DNA of 64,000 bases, taken from positions 124,001 to 188,000 of the forward strand of contig SHAP01000001.1 in NCBI GenBank assembly GCA_004213555.1. The letters run 5' to 3'. The stretch's first letter is position 1. Each line of letters starts with the position of its first letter. The translations under genes were made by a program, and so were the position numbers. A model generated the notes under the pieces. That model was given only the letters and a program-made list of their open reading frames with translations. It had not been told where the DNA came from and made no database searches. Source of the stretch: Phycisphaeraceae bacterium. Its GTDB lineage: Bacteria > Planctomycetota > Phycisphaerae > Phycisphaerales > SM1A02. Positions 32,922-41,257 of this stretch are shown piece after piece.

Positions 32922-34442
32922 TCAGTCCAGTCCGTAAAGCGGCAGCAATTTGCCCTCGAGGTGTCGCATCAATGGCTCCGCAGACAATGGCTTCCCTGTC
33001 AGTTTCTCGGTCAATTCCAATGCTCCGTACCGTTTGCCTTCTGCATGCACTTTGGTGTTAAGCCATTCTCGCAGAGGGGCAAATTCACCCCGAGAAAACC
33101 CATCAACCAGGCTTGGATGGTCTAAGCACGCAGCTTCGAACAACTGGGCCGCGTGCAAATTACCGAGCGTGTACGTCGGAAAGTAGCCCATGGCCGTCAT
33201 GGACCAATGAATATCCTGAAGGCATCCGTGGGCATCATCCGTGACCTCAATGCCCAGCAACTCTCGGTACCGAGCGTTCCACGCCTCGGGAAGATCTTGC
33301 ACCGCGAGTTCGCCTTTCAACATTTGCCTTTCTAAACCAAAGCGAATAATGATGTGCAGGTTGTAGGTCGCCTCGTCAGCCTCCACTCGTATGTATCCCG
33401 GGGCAACCACATTGGCTGCGCCGAAGAGAGCCTTGGCGTCAAACGATCGAGCGTTGTCCCCCAAAATGTCATGGGCCAAAGGGGTCGCCCATTCCCAGAA
33501 AGCCGCACTGCGGCCAACTTGGTTTTCCCACATGCGGCTCTGCGATTCATGGATTCCGAGCGAAATAGAGTCTCCAACGGGCAAACCGATCGCATCCGAA
33601 CGCAATCCCTGTTCGTAAATTCCGTGCCCACACTCGTGAAGGGTGGATCCCAAGGCATCAAGAATGTTGTCGTCATGGAACCGCGTGGTCAACCGAACAT
33701 CACCACAGTGGGTTCCCGAGCAGAAAGGGTGAGTGGAAGTGTCAAGCCGGCCTCGATTGAAATCAAATCCAATCCCTTCCGCCATCCGACGAACAAAAGC
33801 TTCCTGAGCAGAACGCTCGAAGACAACTCGATTGAACGCATCACATGGGGACTGTTCCGCGGATGTAAGGTTGGCCACCAATTCGCGAAGCCGGACTTCG
33901 AGTGGCCCAAATACAGCATCAACCTCCTTGGCGGTACATCCTGGTTCATAGTCTTCGGCCAGAGCGTCCCACGGTTCTCCACCATCAGGGATGCCGTAGC
34001 ACTCCGCTTTGCGGCGAAGCAAATCAACAATCCGTTCAAGGACTGGAGCAAATTGATCAAAATCAGATGCTTTCCTTGCTTTGGCCCAAACCGCTTGACC
34101 TTCACTTTGCAAACGTGCTTCTTCTTCAACCAGTTCGACAGGAAGGAGTCGCTTTCGTTCGTGGGCTCGACGCAGTTCACGGAGATTGACCGCGTCATCG
34201 CCCAGCGGGTCCAAGCCAGTCGAAGCCTCCTCAGCTTGGGCAAGGGCGTCGGACATGGCTGAGCCAGCCATTCGTTCGTGGGCCAGTCGAGCAAGCAACG
34301 CGAGTTGCTCACCACGATAAGCCCGCCCTCCTTCCGGCAGCAGGACCTCTTGGTCCCATCCAAGCAAAGAAGCGCTCGAGCCAATAAGGGAAGCTTCACG
34401 AGAGAGGGCGGCAAGATGCTCATGCGGATTCATGGTGGTCAT
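32922..34442 (-). CDS. M32-family metallocarboxypeptidase
   Basis: A 506-residue enzyme of the thermostable carboxypeptidase 1 (Taq) family, which removes C-terminal amino acids. The zinc motif is HECGH (269-273), with the third ligand Glu299 in GIHESQSR; other family motifs are SLLGWDQEVLLP, STHPFCSG, DVRLTTRFHDDN and PTYTLGNLHAAQ. It is cytoplasmic by its lack of a signal. ATG 34442 is used; ATG 34433 is equally possible and neither has a clear ribosome binding site. A terminator of the upstream gene lies only 26 bases before the start. Confidence 0.92.
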   Translation of the reverse strand: MTTMNPHEHLAALSREASLIGSSASLLGWDQEVLLPEGGRAYRGEQLALLARLAHERMAGSAMSDALAQAEEASTGLDPLGDDAVNLRELRRAHERKRLLPVELVEEEARLQSEGQAVWAKARKASDFDQFAPVLERIVDLLRRKAECYGIPDGGEPWDALAEDYEPGCTAKEVDAVFGPLEVRLRELVANLTSAEQSPCDAFNRVVFERSAQEAFVRRMAEGIGFDFNRGRLDTSTHPFCSGTHCGDVRLTTRFHDDNILDALGSTLHECGHGIYEQGLRSDAIGLPVGDSISLGIHESQSRMWENQVGRSAAFWEWATPLAHDILGDNARSFDAKALFGAANVVAPGYIRVEADEATYNLHIIIRFGLERQMLKGELAVQDLPEAWNARYRELLGIEVTDDAHGCLQDIHWSMTAMGYFPTYTLGNLHAAQLFEAACLDHPSLVDGFSRGEFAPLREWLNTKVHAEGKRYGALELTEKLTGKPLSAEPLMRHLEGKLLPLYGLD

Positions 34443-34454
34443 AAAAAAAGCATA

Positions 34455-34495
34455 CGCAAGAAACAGAAAATGGGCCCACCAAAGGCAGGCCCATT
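34455..34495 (-). terminator. Rho-independent terminator of the DUF1573-ankyrin gene
   Basis: On the minus strand AATGGGCC (34495-34488) and GGCCCATT (34476-34469) form an 8-bp stem around an 11-base loop and are followed by TTCTGTTTCTT, a moderately T-rich tail. It lies about 48 bases after the stop of the ankyrin gene and just ahead of the M32 peptidase start, so it may partly control read-through into the peptidase gene. Confidence 0.72.
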
Positions 34496-34543
34496 CAATC
34501 TTAAGAAATGAGGCAGGAGAGAAAAAACCTCTCCCGGGGTGAG

Positions 34544-36190
34544 TCACGGTGCGGTGGGAGAAAGACCAGCCGCCTCGTAGGCTTGCTCAAGGGCAGCGAC
34601 GACGTCTTCGGCCCGGAGATCGGATCGTTTTCGAGCGGATCCCAAAGCATCCATGCCATTTTTGTCCTTCGCACTGAGTTCGCAACCAGCATCAACCAAA
34701 AGGCCAATCATCTTTGCGTCGGCTCCAGCATTTTTTGCCGCCATCAACAACGCGTTGTTGCCTTCATTGTCGGTGGCCTTGAGATCAGCCCCGGATTTGA
34801 TCAACAAGGCAACATTCTCATGCATGTTGGTCCGAGCAGCGTGCATAAGTGGGGTGGCCCCTTGCAAGACATCCTTGGCTTCCATGTCGGCATCCAACGA
34901 AAGGAGATACTCCACCACCTTCGGGTCTTCATTGAATCCAGCGCCCCAAATCAACGGGGTAAACCCGATCATGCCACCAACGACTTCTACGCCGGCGCCA
35001 GCTTGAATCAACTCTTTGACTGTCGGCAAATCACCAAAGCCAGCCGCCCAACAAAGGGGAGTATTTCCGATTTGATCTTTCTGCTTGGGATCGGCTCCGG
35101 CATCAAGAAGAGCTCGAACGATCTCAATTTTGGCAACCTTGACGCCAGGCTCCCGCCGAACAGCGAACATCAATGGATTGCGTCCCATTCGGTCAGTCTT
35201 GTCCAGTTGGTCACCCGCATCGAGGAGGGCAAAGACCACTTGTTCGTTGCCCCACCGACACGCCTTCATAAGCGGGGTTTGATAAGAACTGTCCAAAGCG
35301 TTGGGCTTGATCTCAGCGTCCGCGATCATTTTCAGAATCGTGTCGGTGCGGGCTTGACGCAAAGCAGCATCAGCCAAGACCACCGAATCTTTCAGCAGCT
35401 GATCCAAGCGCTCACTGGCTGGAAGGCTAGGGGCAGGCTTGGACGCCGCGTCGCCTTTGGTGATCGGTTTCACTGCGGACATTGCCAATGTGGTGGAAAC
35501 CGATGCACCCTTGGGGTGATCGGTACGGAACACGATTCGACGTTGCCGGTATCCCGCCTCACGGTACGCTTCCCAATCGATTCGAACTTCGTGGGATGTC
35601 TTGGCTTCGGCGGCAAACTCCGTGACCACTGGAGGGTACATGCTCTCGATTTTAAAAGGCGTGCCATCGGTACAGGAGATGGTGACCAAGCCATCGGGGT
35701 GAAGATCTGGATCCAGACGCTGTGGATCACAGTTCACAAACGCGATGGATTTTGCCGAAACTTGCATCTGGACCGGGGGATGATTCTCGATCAAGAATGT
35801 CACAGTCTTGGTGAGGGTCCGAGCCACCTGCCCCCCATCCAGACTGATCGAAACTTCTACTGTTCCACCAGGCTCAATGGTTTGTCCCTCAGGACAGTTG
35901 GCGGTCGTGCAGCCGCATGAAGTTTTGCACTTTGTCAACACCACAGCAGCCTTACCACCATTGGTCAAGGTCACGGTTCCTTTCCCTTTCTCACCGGTGG
36001 CGATTTCTCCAAGATCAAGGCGCTGGGGTTCCACAGTGACGATCCGCTCATTTGATGATGATTTGTCTGCATTGATCGTTGGCTTTTCCTTCGAGCCGAA
36101 AGAAGGCGCTGGCGAAGGGGCGACATCTTGAGCCATGGCATATCCGCACAGCAGCAGAGAAAGGGTCGTTACGAATCGTTGAGCAAGCAT
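34544..36190 (-). CDS. Exported DUF1573-ankyrin repeat protein
   Basis: ATG 36190 has GGAG 7 bases upstream and gives a clean signal peptide ending AMA before QDV (about residue 20). Residues about 45-140 form a DUF1573 beta-sandwich (RLDLGEIATGEKGKGTVTL, then KTSCGCTTANC), which is usually extracytoplasmic. After a second beta-rich part, residues about 295-530 hold six or seven ankyrin repeats (TPLMKACRWGNEQVVFALLD, GNTPLCWAAGFGDLPTVKEL, ATPLMHAARTNMHENVALLI, NNALLMAAKNAGADAKMIGL). The product probably binds other proteins in the periplasm. 548 residues in all; function unknown. Confidence 0.88.
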   Translation of the reverse strand: MLAQRFVTTLSLLLCGYAMAQDVAPSPAPSFGSKEKPTINADKSSSNERIVTVEPQRLDLGEIATGEKGKGTVTLTNGGKAAVVLTKCKTSCGCTTANCPEGQTIEPGGTVEVSISLDGGQVARTLTKTVTFLIENHPPVQMQVSAKSIAFVNCDPQRLDPDLHPDGLVTISCTDGTPFKIESMYPPVVTEFAAEAKTSHEVRIDWEAYREAGYRQRRIVFRTDHPKGASVSTTLAMSAVKPITKGDAASKPAPSLPASERLDQLLKDSVVLADAALRQARTDTILKMIADAEIKPNALDSSYQTPLMKACRWGNEQVVFALLDAGDQLDKTDRMGRNPLMFAVRREPGVKVAKIEIVRALLDAGADPKQKDQIGNTPLCWAAGFGDLPTVKELIQAGAGVEVVGGMIGFTPLIWGAGFNEDPKVVEYLLSLDADMEAKDVLQGATPLMHAARTNMHENVALLIKSGADLKATDNEGNNALLMAAKNAGADAKMIGLLVDAGCELSAKDKNGMDALGSARKRSDLRAEDVVAALEQAYEAAGLSPTAP

Positions 36191-36370
36191 TGGTGTTCTC
36201 CAAGAACTCATGCACGTGACTGGGGCCCAGCCGGGCGAAAGAAGCAAACAATAGCGTTCCTCTATCGTCACTCGTGACGAGGAGATACACAAGAGTTGAA
36301 CGCCAAAACACTCTTTTGGTTGCGTCTAAAGGCGCAAAAAAGACCGTTACGGGTTAGTTTCTTCAATTCG

Positions 36371-37606
36371 ATGAACGATTCCAACCCAGAAGCCTCTCAA
36401 CCTGAACATGTGAGCCGACCCCGCCTGCGGCCCGTTCAGGTCCTCCCCACCCAGCAAAATGGCCAGACCATCTTGGCCCTTCGCGATCCTCTCCAACTGG
36501 CGGGGCAAACGATGGCCATTCCCCCACAAGCACTGGGCATGCTTCAGCACTTCCGAGGAGAAAAGCCAATCTCAGAGATTGCCGAGGCGCTCAAAGCCCC
36601 AATCGAGAAAGTGCTGGAATTGGCGGTGGCCCTTGATCGGCTTGGCCTGCTCGAGGGACCCACGGCCGAGGCTTTGGAAGATGCCAAACTTCAGCAACTG
36701 CATGATGCAGGCCACTTCCCCCCGCGAGCAACCCAAGGTTTGGGCAACTCTGAAATTGCGAAAGCAGCAATCCGCGGCTGGTTTGCGGAGACCGAGGATC
36801 CCGAACTCTCAGGAGTGCCGGTTGCCGTCTTGGCCCCCAGCTTGTCTTACAGCCAAGCATGGGAGGTCTTCGCTGGCGCTTGGCACCCGGTCCGAAGCCA
36901 ATCCGCTCCGGACAGAGTCGTCGTGCTGGGACCGGCCCACGCCTCGATTGGCAATGGTGTTTGCGGCACCCAGTTGGGTATTGCAACCGCACTTGGCGTT
37001 TGCCCAGTGGACAAGGACCTCCTGCAACTGCTTCGACAAAGGATGGGCGACCAGTACTGTCAAGACGAGTTGGACCACTTTGCCGAGCACGGCTTGGAAT
37101 CCCAACTTCCTTGGATCCAAGAACAACATGGCAACATTCCCGTGACTGCTGCCATCTTGCCGGACCGATTGCTCGATCAAGAACCAGAAGATGGTGTGAG
37201 CTCTCCAGTATTCATTTCGGCCATGGGAGAGGCTCTTTCGCAACTCGGCGGCCGAACATTGCTGGTGGTCTCCACCGATTTGGCCCATGCCGGCCCACAG
37301 TTTGGCGAGCCACGAGCCATTGACGACAACCGAAGAGTCGACGTCGAGCAACGCGATCGTGAACTCTTGGGGAAATTTTTGGATGGAGATGCGGACGCTT
37401 TTGTAGAAGCCGTCAAATGGGACAAAAATGCCCTTCGGTGGACCGGTGTACACGCCATGTCTGCGGCCTTGCAACTCACCAAAATGATGCATCCTGAAGC
37501 ATCATGGGAACTGGTGGATTACAAACAAGCCGATACCGCAACTGGCCAGCAAGCAAGCATCATCAGCATTGCTGGTGTGGTGGCAACGGTGCCCGCTCAA
37601 GCATGA
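36371..37606 (+). CDS. MEMO-family protein with N-terminal winged-helix-like domain
   Basis: The 411-residue protein has an N-terminal domain of about 95 residues resembling a PqqD/winged-helix module (IPPQALGMLQHFRGEKPISEIAEAL). A MEMO domain follows: VVVLGPAHASIGNG, HFAEHGLESQLPWIQ, VVSTDLAHAGPQFG and ALRWTGVHAMSAALQL. The two histidines matching metal ligands of human MEMO1 are present; the position of the third (Cys) seems to be Thr or Gly. Bacterial members are annotated as AmmeMemoRadiSam protein B, but AMMECR1 and radical SAM partners are absent here. ATG 36371 lacks a strong RBS. Its end overlaps the convergent dtd gene by 44 bases. Confidence 0.85.
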   Translation: MNDSNPEASQPEHVSRPRLRPVQVLPTQQNGQTILALRDPLQLAGQTMAIPPQALGMLQHFRGEKPISEIAEALKAPIEKVLELAVALDRLGLLEGPTAEALEDAKLQQLHDAGHFPPRATQGLGNSEIAKAAIRGWFAETEDPELSGVPVAVLAPSLSYSQAWEVFAGAWHPVRSQSAPDRVVVLGPAHASIGNGVCGTQLGIATALGVCPVDKDLLQLLRQRMGDQYCQDELDHFAEHGLESQLPWIQEQHGNIPVTAAILPDRLLDQEPEDGVSSPVFISAMGEALSQLGGRTLLVVSTDLAHAGPQFGEPRAIDDNRRVDVEQRDRELLGKFLDGDADAFVEAVKWDKNALRWTGVHAMSAALQLTKMMHPEASWELVDYKQADTATGQQASIISIAGVVATVPAQA

Positions 37607-38030
37607 TGGTCACGGGTCCGTCGTTGACCAATTCCACCTGCATGTGCTCGCCAAACATCCCGTTCTTCACGCAACCGATCCCATCGGTCTTGTGCAATTT
37701 ATGGACAACATGTTGGTAGAGCGGCGCGGCAACTTCTGGTGCGGCGGCCGGTGAAAATGAAGGCCGATGACCGGCTGAGGTATCCGCCAACAGAGTGAAC
37801 TGGCTGACCACCAAGACATCAAGACCATGATCAACGACCGCACGACTCATCTTCTGAGATTCGTCTGGGAACACCCGCAAGTGGGCAATGCGATGCGCCA
37901 TCCAATCGGCTTCTTCAAGTCCGTCACCTCGTGCAACGCCAAGCAGCACCAGCAGGCCCTCTTGGATTGATTTTGTTTGAGCACCATTGGTGACCGAGGC
38001 TCTCTGTACCCTCTGAACCACGGCTTTCAT
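37563..38030 (-). CDS. dtd: D-aminoacyl-tRNA deacylase
   Basis: Removes D-amino acids wrongly attached to tRNA. The 155 residues have the DTD signatures: MKAVVQRVQRASV at the start, VSQFTLLAD, and KNGMFGEHMQVELVNDGPVT at the C-terminus with the NDGPVT motif that binds the D-aminoacyl group. GLEEADWMAHRIAHLRVFPDE is also characteristic. The ATG overlaps the stop of the upstream UDG-like gene (ATGA), so both are one operon. The 3' end overlaps the convergent MEMO gene. Confidence 0.95.
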   Translation of the reverse strand: MKAVVQRVQRASVTNGAQTKSIQEGLLVLLGVARGDGLEEADWMAHRIAHLRVFPDESQKMSRAVVDHGLDVLVVSQFTLLADTSAGHRPSFSPAAAPEVAAPLYQHVVHKLHKTDGIGCVKNGMFGEHMQVELVNDGPVTIMLERAPLPPHQQC

Positions 38031-38593
38031 GGCGAGATGGCTTTCATAACCGCCTGCATGTGCAACCACATTTCTTTCGCTTTCGCTTCATCTCTTCCCT
38101 GACGGGTAAGCACCGAAAATTCGTGGGTGATGTGCACGGGAGTGGGGCTCCGAACGCCCTCCAAATCGACAGACGAGATTTGACCAGCCCCACAATCTTG
38201 AATCTCACCCGAAGTAAGCATTGCACCAACTTTGGAACCAAACGCAACGATGACTCGGGGAGAGAGCCAACGCAACTGACGGTTCAACCATGGTCGATCC
38301 CTCCGAACATCTGCGGGATGAGGAGAACGAGAAGCCAGAGCCAGGGTCTTGATCACCGTGGTGATGTAGACATCGTCCAATTCAAGTTGCATCGCGTTTC
38401 GGAGTTGAGTGAATTTCTCCTCACCCTCTGCATCAAGTGGGTGAAGCCCGCTTGGTAATCCCAGAACAAAAACAACTTGGGGTTCTGTGCCTCCCTGGCC
38501 AAAGCAAACTTGCGGCGGAGATGGAATGCCACAAATCGATGAAATAAGCTTCCGGTAATCGGCTTCAAGGTCGGCCAGTCCTTCGCTCGTCAT
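38027..38593 (-). CDS. Uracil-DNA-glycosylase-superfamily protein, degenerate active site
   Basis: The 188-residue protein follows the outline of family 4/5 uracil-DNA glycosylases: CFGQGGTEPQVVFVLGLPSG where active enzymes have an xFVGEAPG motif, DDVYITTVIKTLAL where they have YITNVVKCRPP, and LNRQLRWLSPRVIVAFGSKV, the conserved Q...L.P..I..LG helix-strand. The second active-site motif (HPS/HPG) appears to be replaced by THEFSV, and the four iron-sulfur cysteines are mostly missing. Activity is therefore doubtful. ATG 38593 has a GGAG 9 bases upstream; TTG 38620 and ATG 38608 are alternatives. Coupled to dtd. Confidence 0.7.
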   Translation of the reverse strand: MTSEGLADLEADYRKLISSICGIPSPPQVCFGQGGTEPQVVFVLGLPSGLHPLDAEGEEKFTQLRNAMQLELDDVYITTVIKTLALASRSPHPADVRRDRPWLNRQLRWLSPRVIVAFGSKVGAMLTSGEIQDCGAGQISSVDLEGVRSPTPVHITHEFSVLTRQGRDEAKAKEMWLHMQAVMKAISP

Positions 38594-38940
38594 CTCGGGG
38601 CTCTCCATCAGATTCTGCAAAACATGGTGGCAACCGTCACCAATTGTGGACGCTTTGTTTGGTGTCAGAACGACCTATTCAGATAGAACGCCGGACATTG
38701 CCCCAAAACACGGGAAATTCGGCCGGAATGGCCTCTGGGACGCCTGCGAAACAGTACCCGAACCGTTGACCAGTCGCGGCAGACTCCTACGCTATGTCCA
38801 TGGCCACAAATGGCGAACCCAGCGGAAACTGTTCCGTAAAGCCCTTTTTGGCCGAAATCTCTCACGGCGTCGAGGATCGACGCCCGGGTCCGACCCCGCA
38901 GGTCGGTTGTCCCAATCTCGCGAAGGATCGCGTCAATACC
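38594..38940. other. Divergent gap between UDG-like and DUF2617 genes
   Basis: About 350 bases hold no convincing gene. The plus-strand frame leading into the DUF2617 gene stays open back to ATG 38794, which could mean a 49-residue N-terminal extension, but it does not resemble the family. One small perfect hairpin, CCGACC-CCGCA-GGTCGG, lies near 38900. No T-run or clear promoter was identified. Confidence 0.35.
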
Positions 38941-39483
38941 ATGAGCACCTCCCCCAAAATTCCATCCCTGCAGGCCTACCAGTTGGCCCTCTATCGAGGC
39001 CCGCTGCACCCTGAATTTTTTCAAGTGGCCACTCGAAAGACCCTGCTTCACAACGGATACGAAGCCGAAGCCTGGCTGTTCCCAGGCGGGCACACCGCTC
39101 GCTTTGAATACGGCCCGAGCTGTGCGACCGAAGTCCTCTCTGAGGAGGTTGACACCCTTCCGGTCCGTGGCGTGATCGCTTCCCTTCCGTGTGCTGGTGA
39201 ACGGGAACACGAGTGCAAAGCGGCCGAAAAAGTCGATTACATGACATCTGTGCAAACAGAGACCCTCGAGCCGCATCTTTACCGTTCTACGTTCCTGGAA
39301 ATGCTCGAATATGCCGGGTCACCCGATTGCATCCACCATCGTTGGCGTGAGGCAGAAGGGGAGAACCTTTCGGTCTTGGAACTCCAACGCTACAACGACG
39401 AGCTCCATATGCAGACCTGGCACCTCCGAGCAGACACGGGACTGGTGTTGCGTTCGCAATCCGTCTTCATGATCAAAAATTGA
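38941..39483 (+). CDS. DUF2617-family protein
   Basis: The 180-residue protein begins PSLQAYQLALYRGPLHPEFF, the recognisable DUF2617 start, and continues with a beta-rich body (YEAEAWLFPGGHTARFEYGP, RGVIASLPCAGEREHE, VDYMTSVQTETLEPHLY). No enzyme motif is known for the family, which occurs in planctomycetes and actinobacteria. It seems cytoplasmic. ATG 38941 has only a weak ribosome site; ATG 38794 is an alternative. Confidence 0.75.
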   Translation: MSTSPKIPSLQAYQLALYRGPLHPEFFQVATRKTLLHNGYEAEAWLFPGGHTARFEYGPSCATEVLSEEVDTLPVRGVIASLPCAGEREHECKAAEKVDYMTSVQTETLEPHLYRSTFLEMLEYAGSPDCIHHRWREAEGENLSVLELQRYNDELHMQTWHLRADTGLVLRSQSVFMIKN

Positions 39484-39500
39484 TCGAATCTTTGCTTTCC

Positions 39501-39520
39501 CCCCGAAATCGCTTTCGGGG
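39501..39520 (+). terminator. Strong hairpin after DUF2617 gene (terminator-like, no T-run)
   Basis: CCCCGAAA and TTTCGGGG form a perfect 8-bp stem around the loop TCGC, 17 bases after the stop codon. The bases that follow (AACACAGAG) are not T-rich, so intrinsic termination is uncertain; a 3'-end stabilising hairpin is as likely. Confidence 0.45.
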
Positions 39521-39644
39521 AACACAGAGAATCCATGGTCGACAAGAACAAAGTGGCTGAGCCTCAATTGGCCCATCTTGGAGACCGCCACCCTCTTCTG
39601 TGATTCTGCGGCCTATGCTTTGCGCATCTATTCTGGAGATGACT

Positions 39645-40265
39645 ATGGCTTTCGAACTTCCTTCGCTCGGATACGACTTTGACGACCTAGAACCCACCAT
39701 CGATGCCCAAACCATGGAAATTCACCATGGCAAACACCATGCTGGCTATGTCGCCAAGCTCAATGCAGCACTCGAAGGGCATGATGATCTGGCCGCCCAT
39801 TCGGTGGCCGACCTCTGCCGGAATCTGGACACTCTGCCAGAATCCATTCGAGGTGCGGTCCGCAACAATGGGGGCGGTCACTACAACCACACTTTGTTCT
39901 GGTCGGTGATGAGTCCCAATGGCGGCGGCGCTCCCGGCGGAGCTCTGGCCGAAGCCATTGACAAAGCTTTTGGATCGTTTGAAGCCTTCAAGACGGAATT
40001 TCAAAACGCTGGTGCGAGCCGCTTTGGCTCTGGTTGGGCATGGCTTTGTGCACAGGGTGGTGAAGTCTGTGTCTGCTCGACCGCCAATCAAGACAACCCC
40101 CTGATGCCAGGAGTGAGCTGCGGCAAAACCCCAATTTTGGGCTGCGATGTCTGGGAGCATGCCTACTACCTCAAATACCAAAATCGCCGTCCCGACTACC
40201 TCACGGCGTGGTGGGAAGTGGTGGACTGGAACAAGGTCTCCGAGGCCTTCGGCAACGCTGATTGA
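39645..40265 (+). CDS. sodA: Fe/Mn superoxide dismutase
   Basis: Converts superoxide to hydrogen peroxide and oxygen. Metal ligands are visible: H27 (MEIHHGKHH), the [11 protein letters not shown] stretch, and D and H in [20 protein letters not shown]. GGGHxNH with a glycine before the histidine, and the [15 protein letters not shown] end, lean to the manganese or cambialistic type, though metal choice cannot be fixed from sequence. The 206 residues are normal. ATG 39645 has GGAG 7 bases upstream. A strong terminator follows. Confidence 0.95.
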   Translation: MAFELPSLGYDFDDLEPTIDAQTMEIHHGKHHAGYVAKLNAALEGHDDLAAHSVADLCRNLDTLPESIRGAVRNNGGGHYNHTLFWSVMSPNGGGAPGGALAEAIDKAFGSFEAFKTEFQNAGASRFGSGWAWLCAQGGEVCVCSTANQDNPLMPGVSCGKTPILGCDVWEHAYYLKYQNRRPDYLTAWWEVVDWNKVSEAFGNAD

Positions 40266-40306
40266 ACCAGTACACACTTCAAACACCACTCAAAAACACC
40301 GATTCA

Positions 40307-40331
40307 CCCCCCCAGCGCGGGGGGTTTTTTT
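40307..40331 (+). terminator. Rho-independent terminator after sodA
   Basis: A run of seven C (40307-40313), loop AGCGC, six G (40319-40324) and then seven T (40325-40331) make a textbook intrinsic terminator 42 bases after the sodA stop. The TPR gene starts 15 bases further on, so its promoter is either inside this region or it depends on read-through. Confidence 0.92.
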
Positions 40332-40345
40332 GGCAAAGTAGAGAC

Positions 40346-41257
40346 ATGTCCGACTTCCTTGCCAACTTGGCGTTGATGGCTGCTCATGCGATCGCCACCG
40401 CGCCTTCGGCTCACGATGGCCTCGAAGAACTGCTGGCCCAAGCACACGCAGCTGTTGCCAGACATCCCGAAGCTCTGTCCCCGCGGCTGCACCGTGCGTC
40501 GTTGTATCGACAGCATGAAGAATGGGAACTGGCGGCCCTTGATCTTCAAGCCGCCATCAAGATCTCAGGGGCCGACGATCCTGTCGTCATGTTGGGGCAG
40601 GCAGAACTTGACCTTGCTCAAGGTCGGGCGGCTGAAGCTGTCCCCCTCCTGCTTCAATTGCTGACCAAAGACAACATGTCTCTGGTCGCCCACGACCGCC
40701 TGGGGCGAGCGTTCGGCCAAATGAAGCAATGGCCCAATTGCATCAAACATCTCCGTGCCGTGATTCAAGAGCATCCAGCGCCAAGACCACAACACTACAT
40801 GGCGCTCAGTGAGGCCCATCGCTCGGCCAAGGATCTCGAACAAGCCACAGCTGTGCTCATGCGGGCCCGCGGAAAATTTGGCCCCTTGCATCCGCTCGAA
40901 GATCAGCTTGCAGAACTTGAGTCGCGAGTTGGGCGACATGCGGATGCCATCGAACGAATCACCCACGTGCTGGACGATGCCTCCCGCAAGGAGTTCTGGC
41001 TTGCCCGGCGGGCTGATCTTCGAGAGGCCGCGGGCCAATTGACCCTCGCCCACATCGACCGTTTGCGGGCGGTGCGGCTGATCGATCAGCAGCAGATCCA
41101 AAAAGGACAGAGTGCGGCCACCGAACGACTTCGTGAAACACTCCAAGATGCCATCCAAAGGGTAAAAGTCCGCGCGGATGAAGACCTCAATGAACTCGGA
41201 TCAGCTTCGACTCAGGGTGGTGGGAAGGTGTTGGGACCTCAAAAACCAACCGAGTAG
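40346..41257 (+). CDS. TPR-repeat protein
   Basis: A 303-residue, all-helical protein with several tetratricopeptide units (HPEALSPRLHRASLYRQHEEWELAALDLQ split over two helices, DDPVVMLGQAELDLAQGRAAEAV, MSLVAHDRLGRAFGQMKQWPNCI, PQHYMALSEAHRSAKDLEQA, HADAIERITHVLDD). TPRs bind other proteins; no catalytic domain or signal peptide is present. The last 60 residues (LTLAHIDRLRAVRLIDQQQI) look like a capping coiled coil. Its end overlaps the convergent outer-membrane protein gene by 19 bases. Confidence 0.85.
   Translation: MSDFLANLALMAAHAIATAPSAHDGLEELLAQAHAAVARHPEALSPRLHRASLYRQHEEWELAALDLQAAIKISGADDPVVMLGQAELDLAQGRAAEAVPLLLQLLTKDNMSLVAHDRLGRAFGQMKQWPNCIKHLRAVIQEHPAPRPQHYMALSEAHRSAKDLEQATAVLMRARGKFGPLHPLEDQLAELESRVGRHADAIERITHVLDDASRKEFWLARRADLREAAGQLTLAHIDRLRAVRLIDQQQIQKGQSAATERLRETLQDAIQRVKVRADEDLNELGSASTQGGGKVLGPQKPTE

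Noticed and set aside
38646-39014. Small plus-strand gene ahead of DUF2617
   Set aside because: Arg- and Gly-rich translation overlaps the DUF2617 gene in another frame and has no ribosome site or motif.
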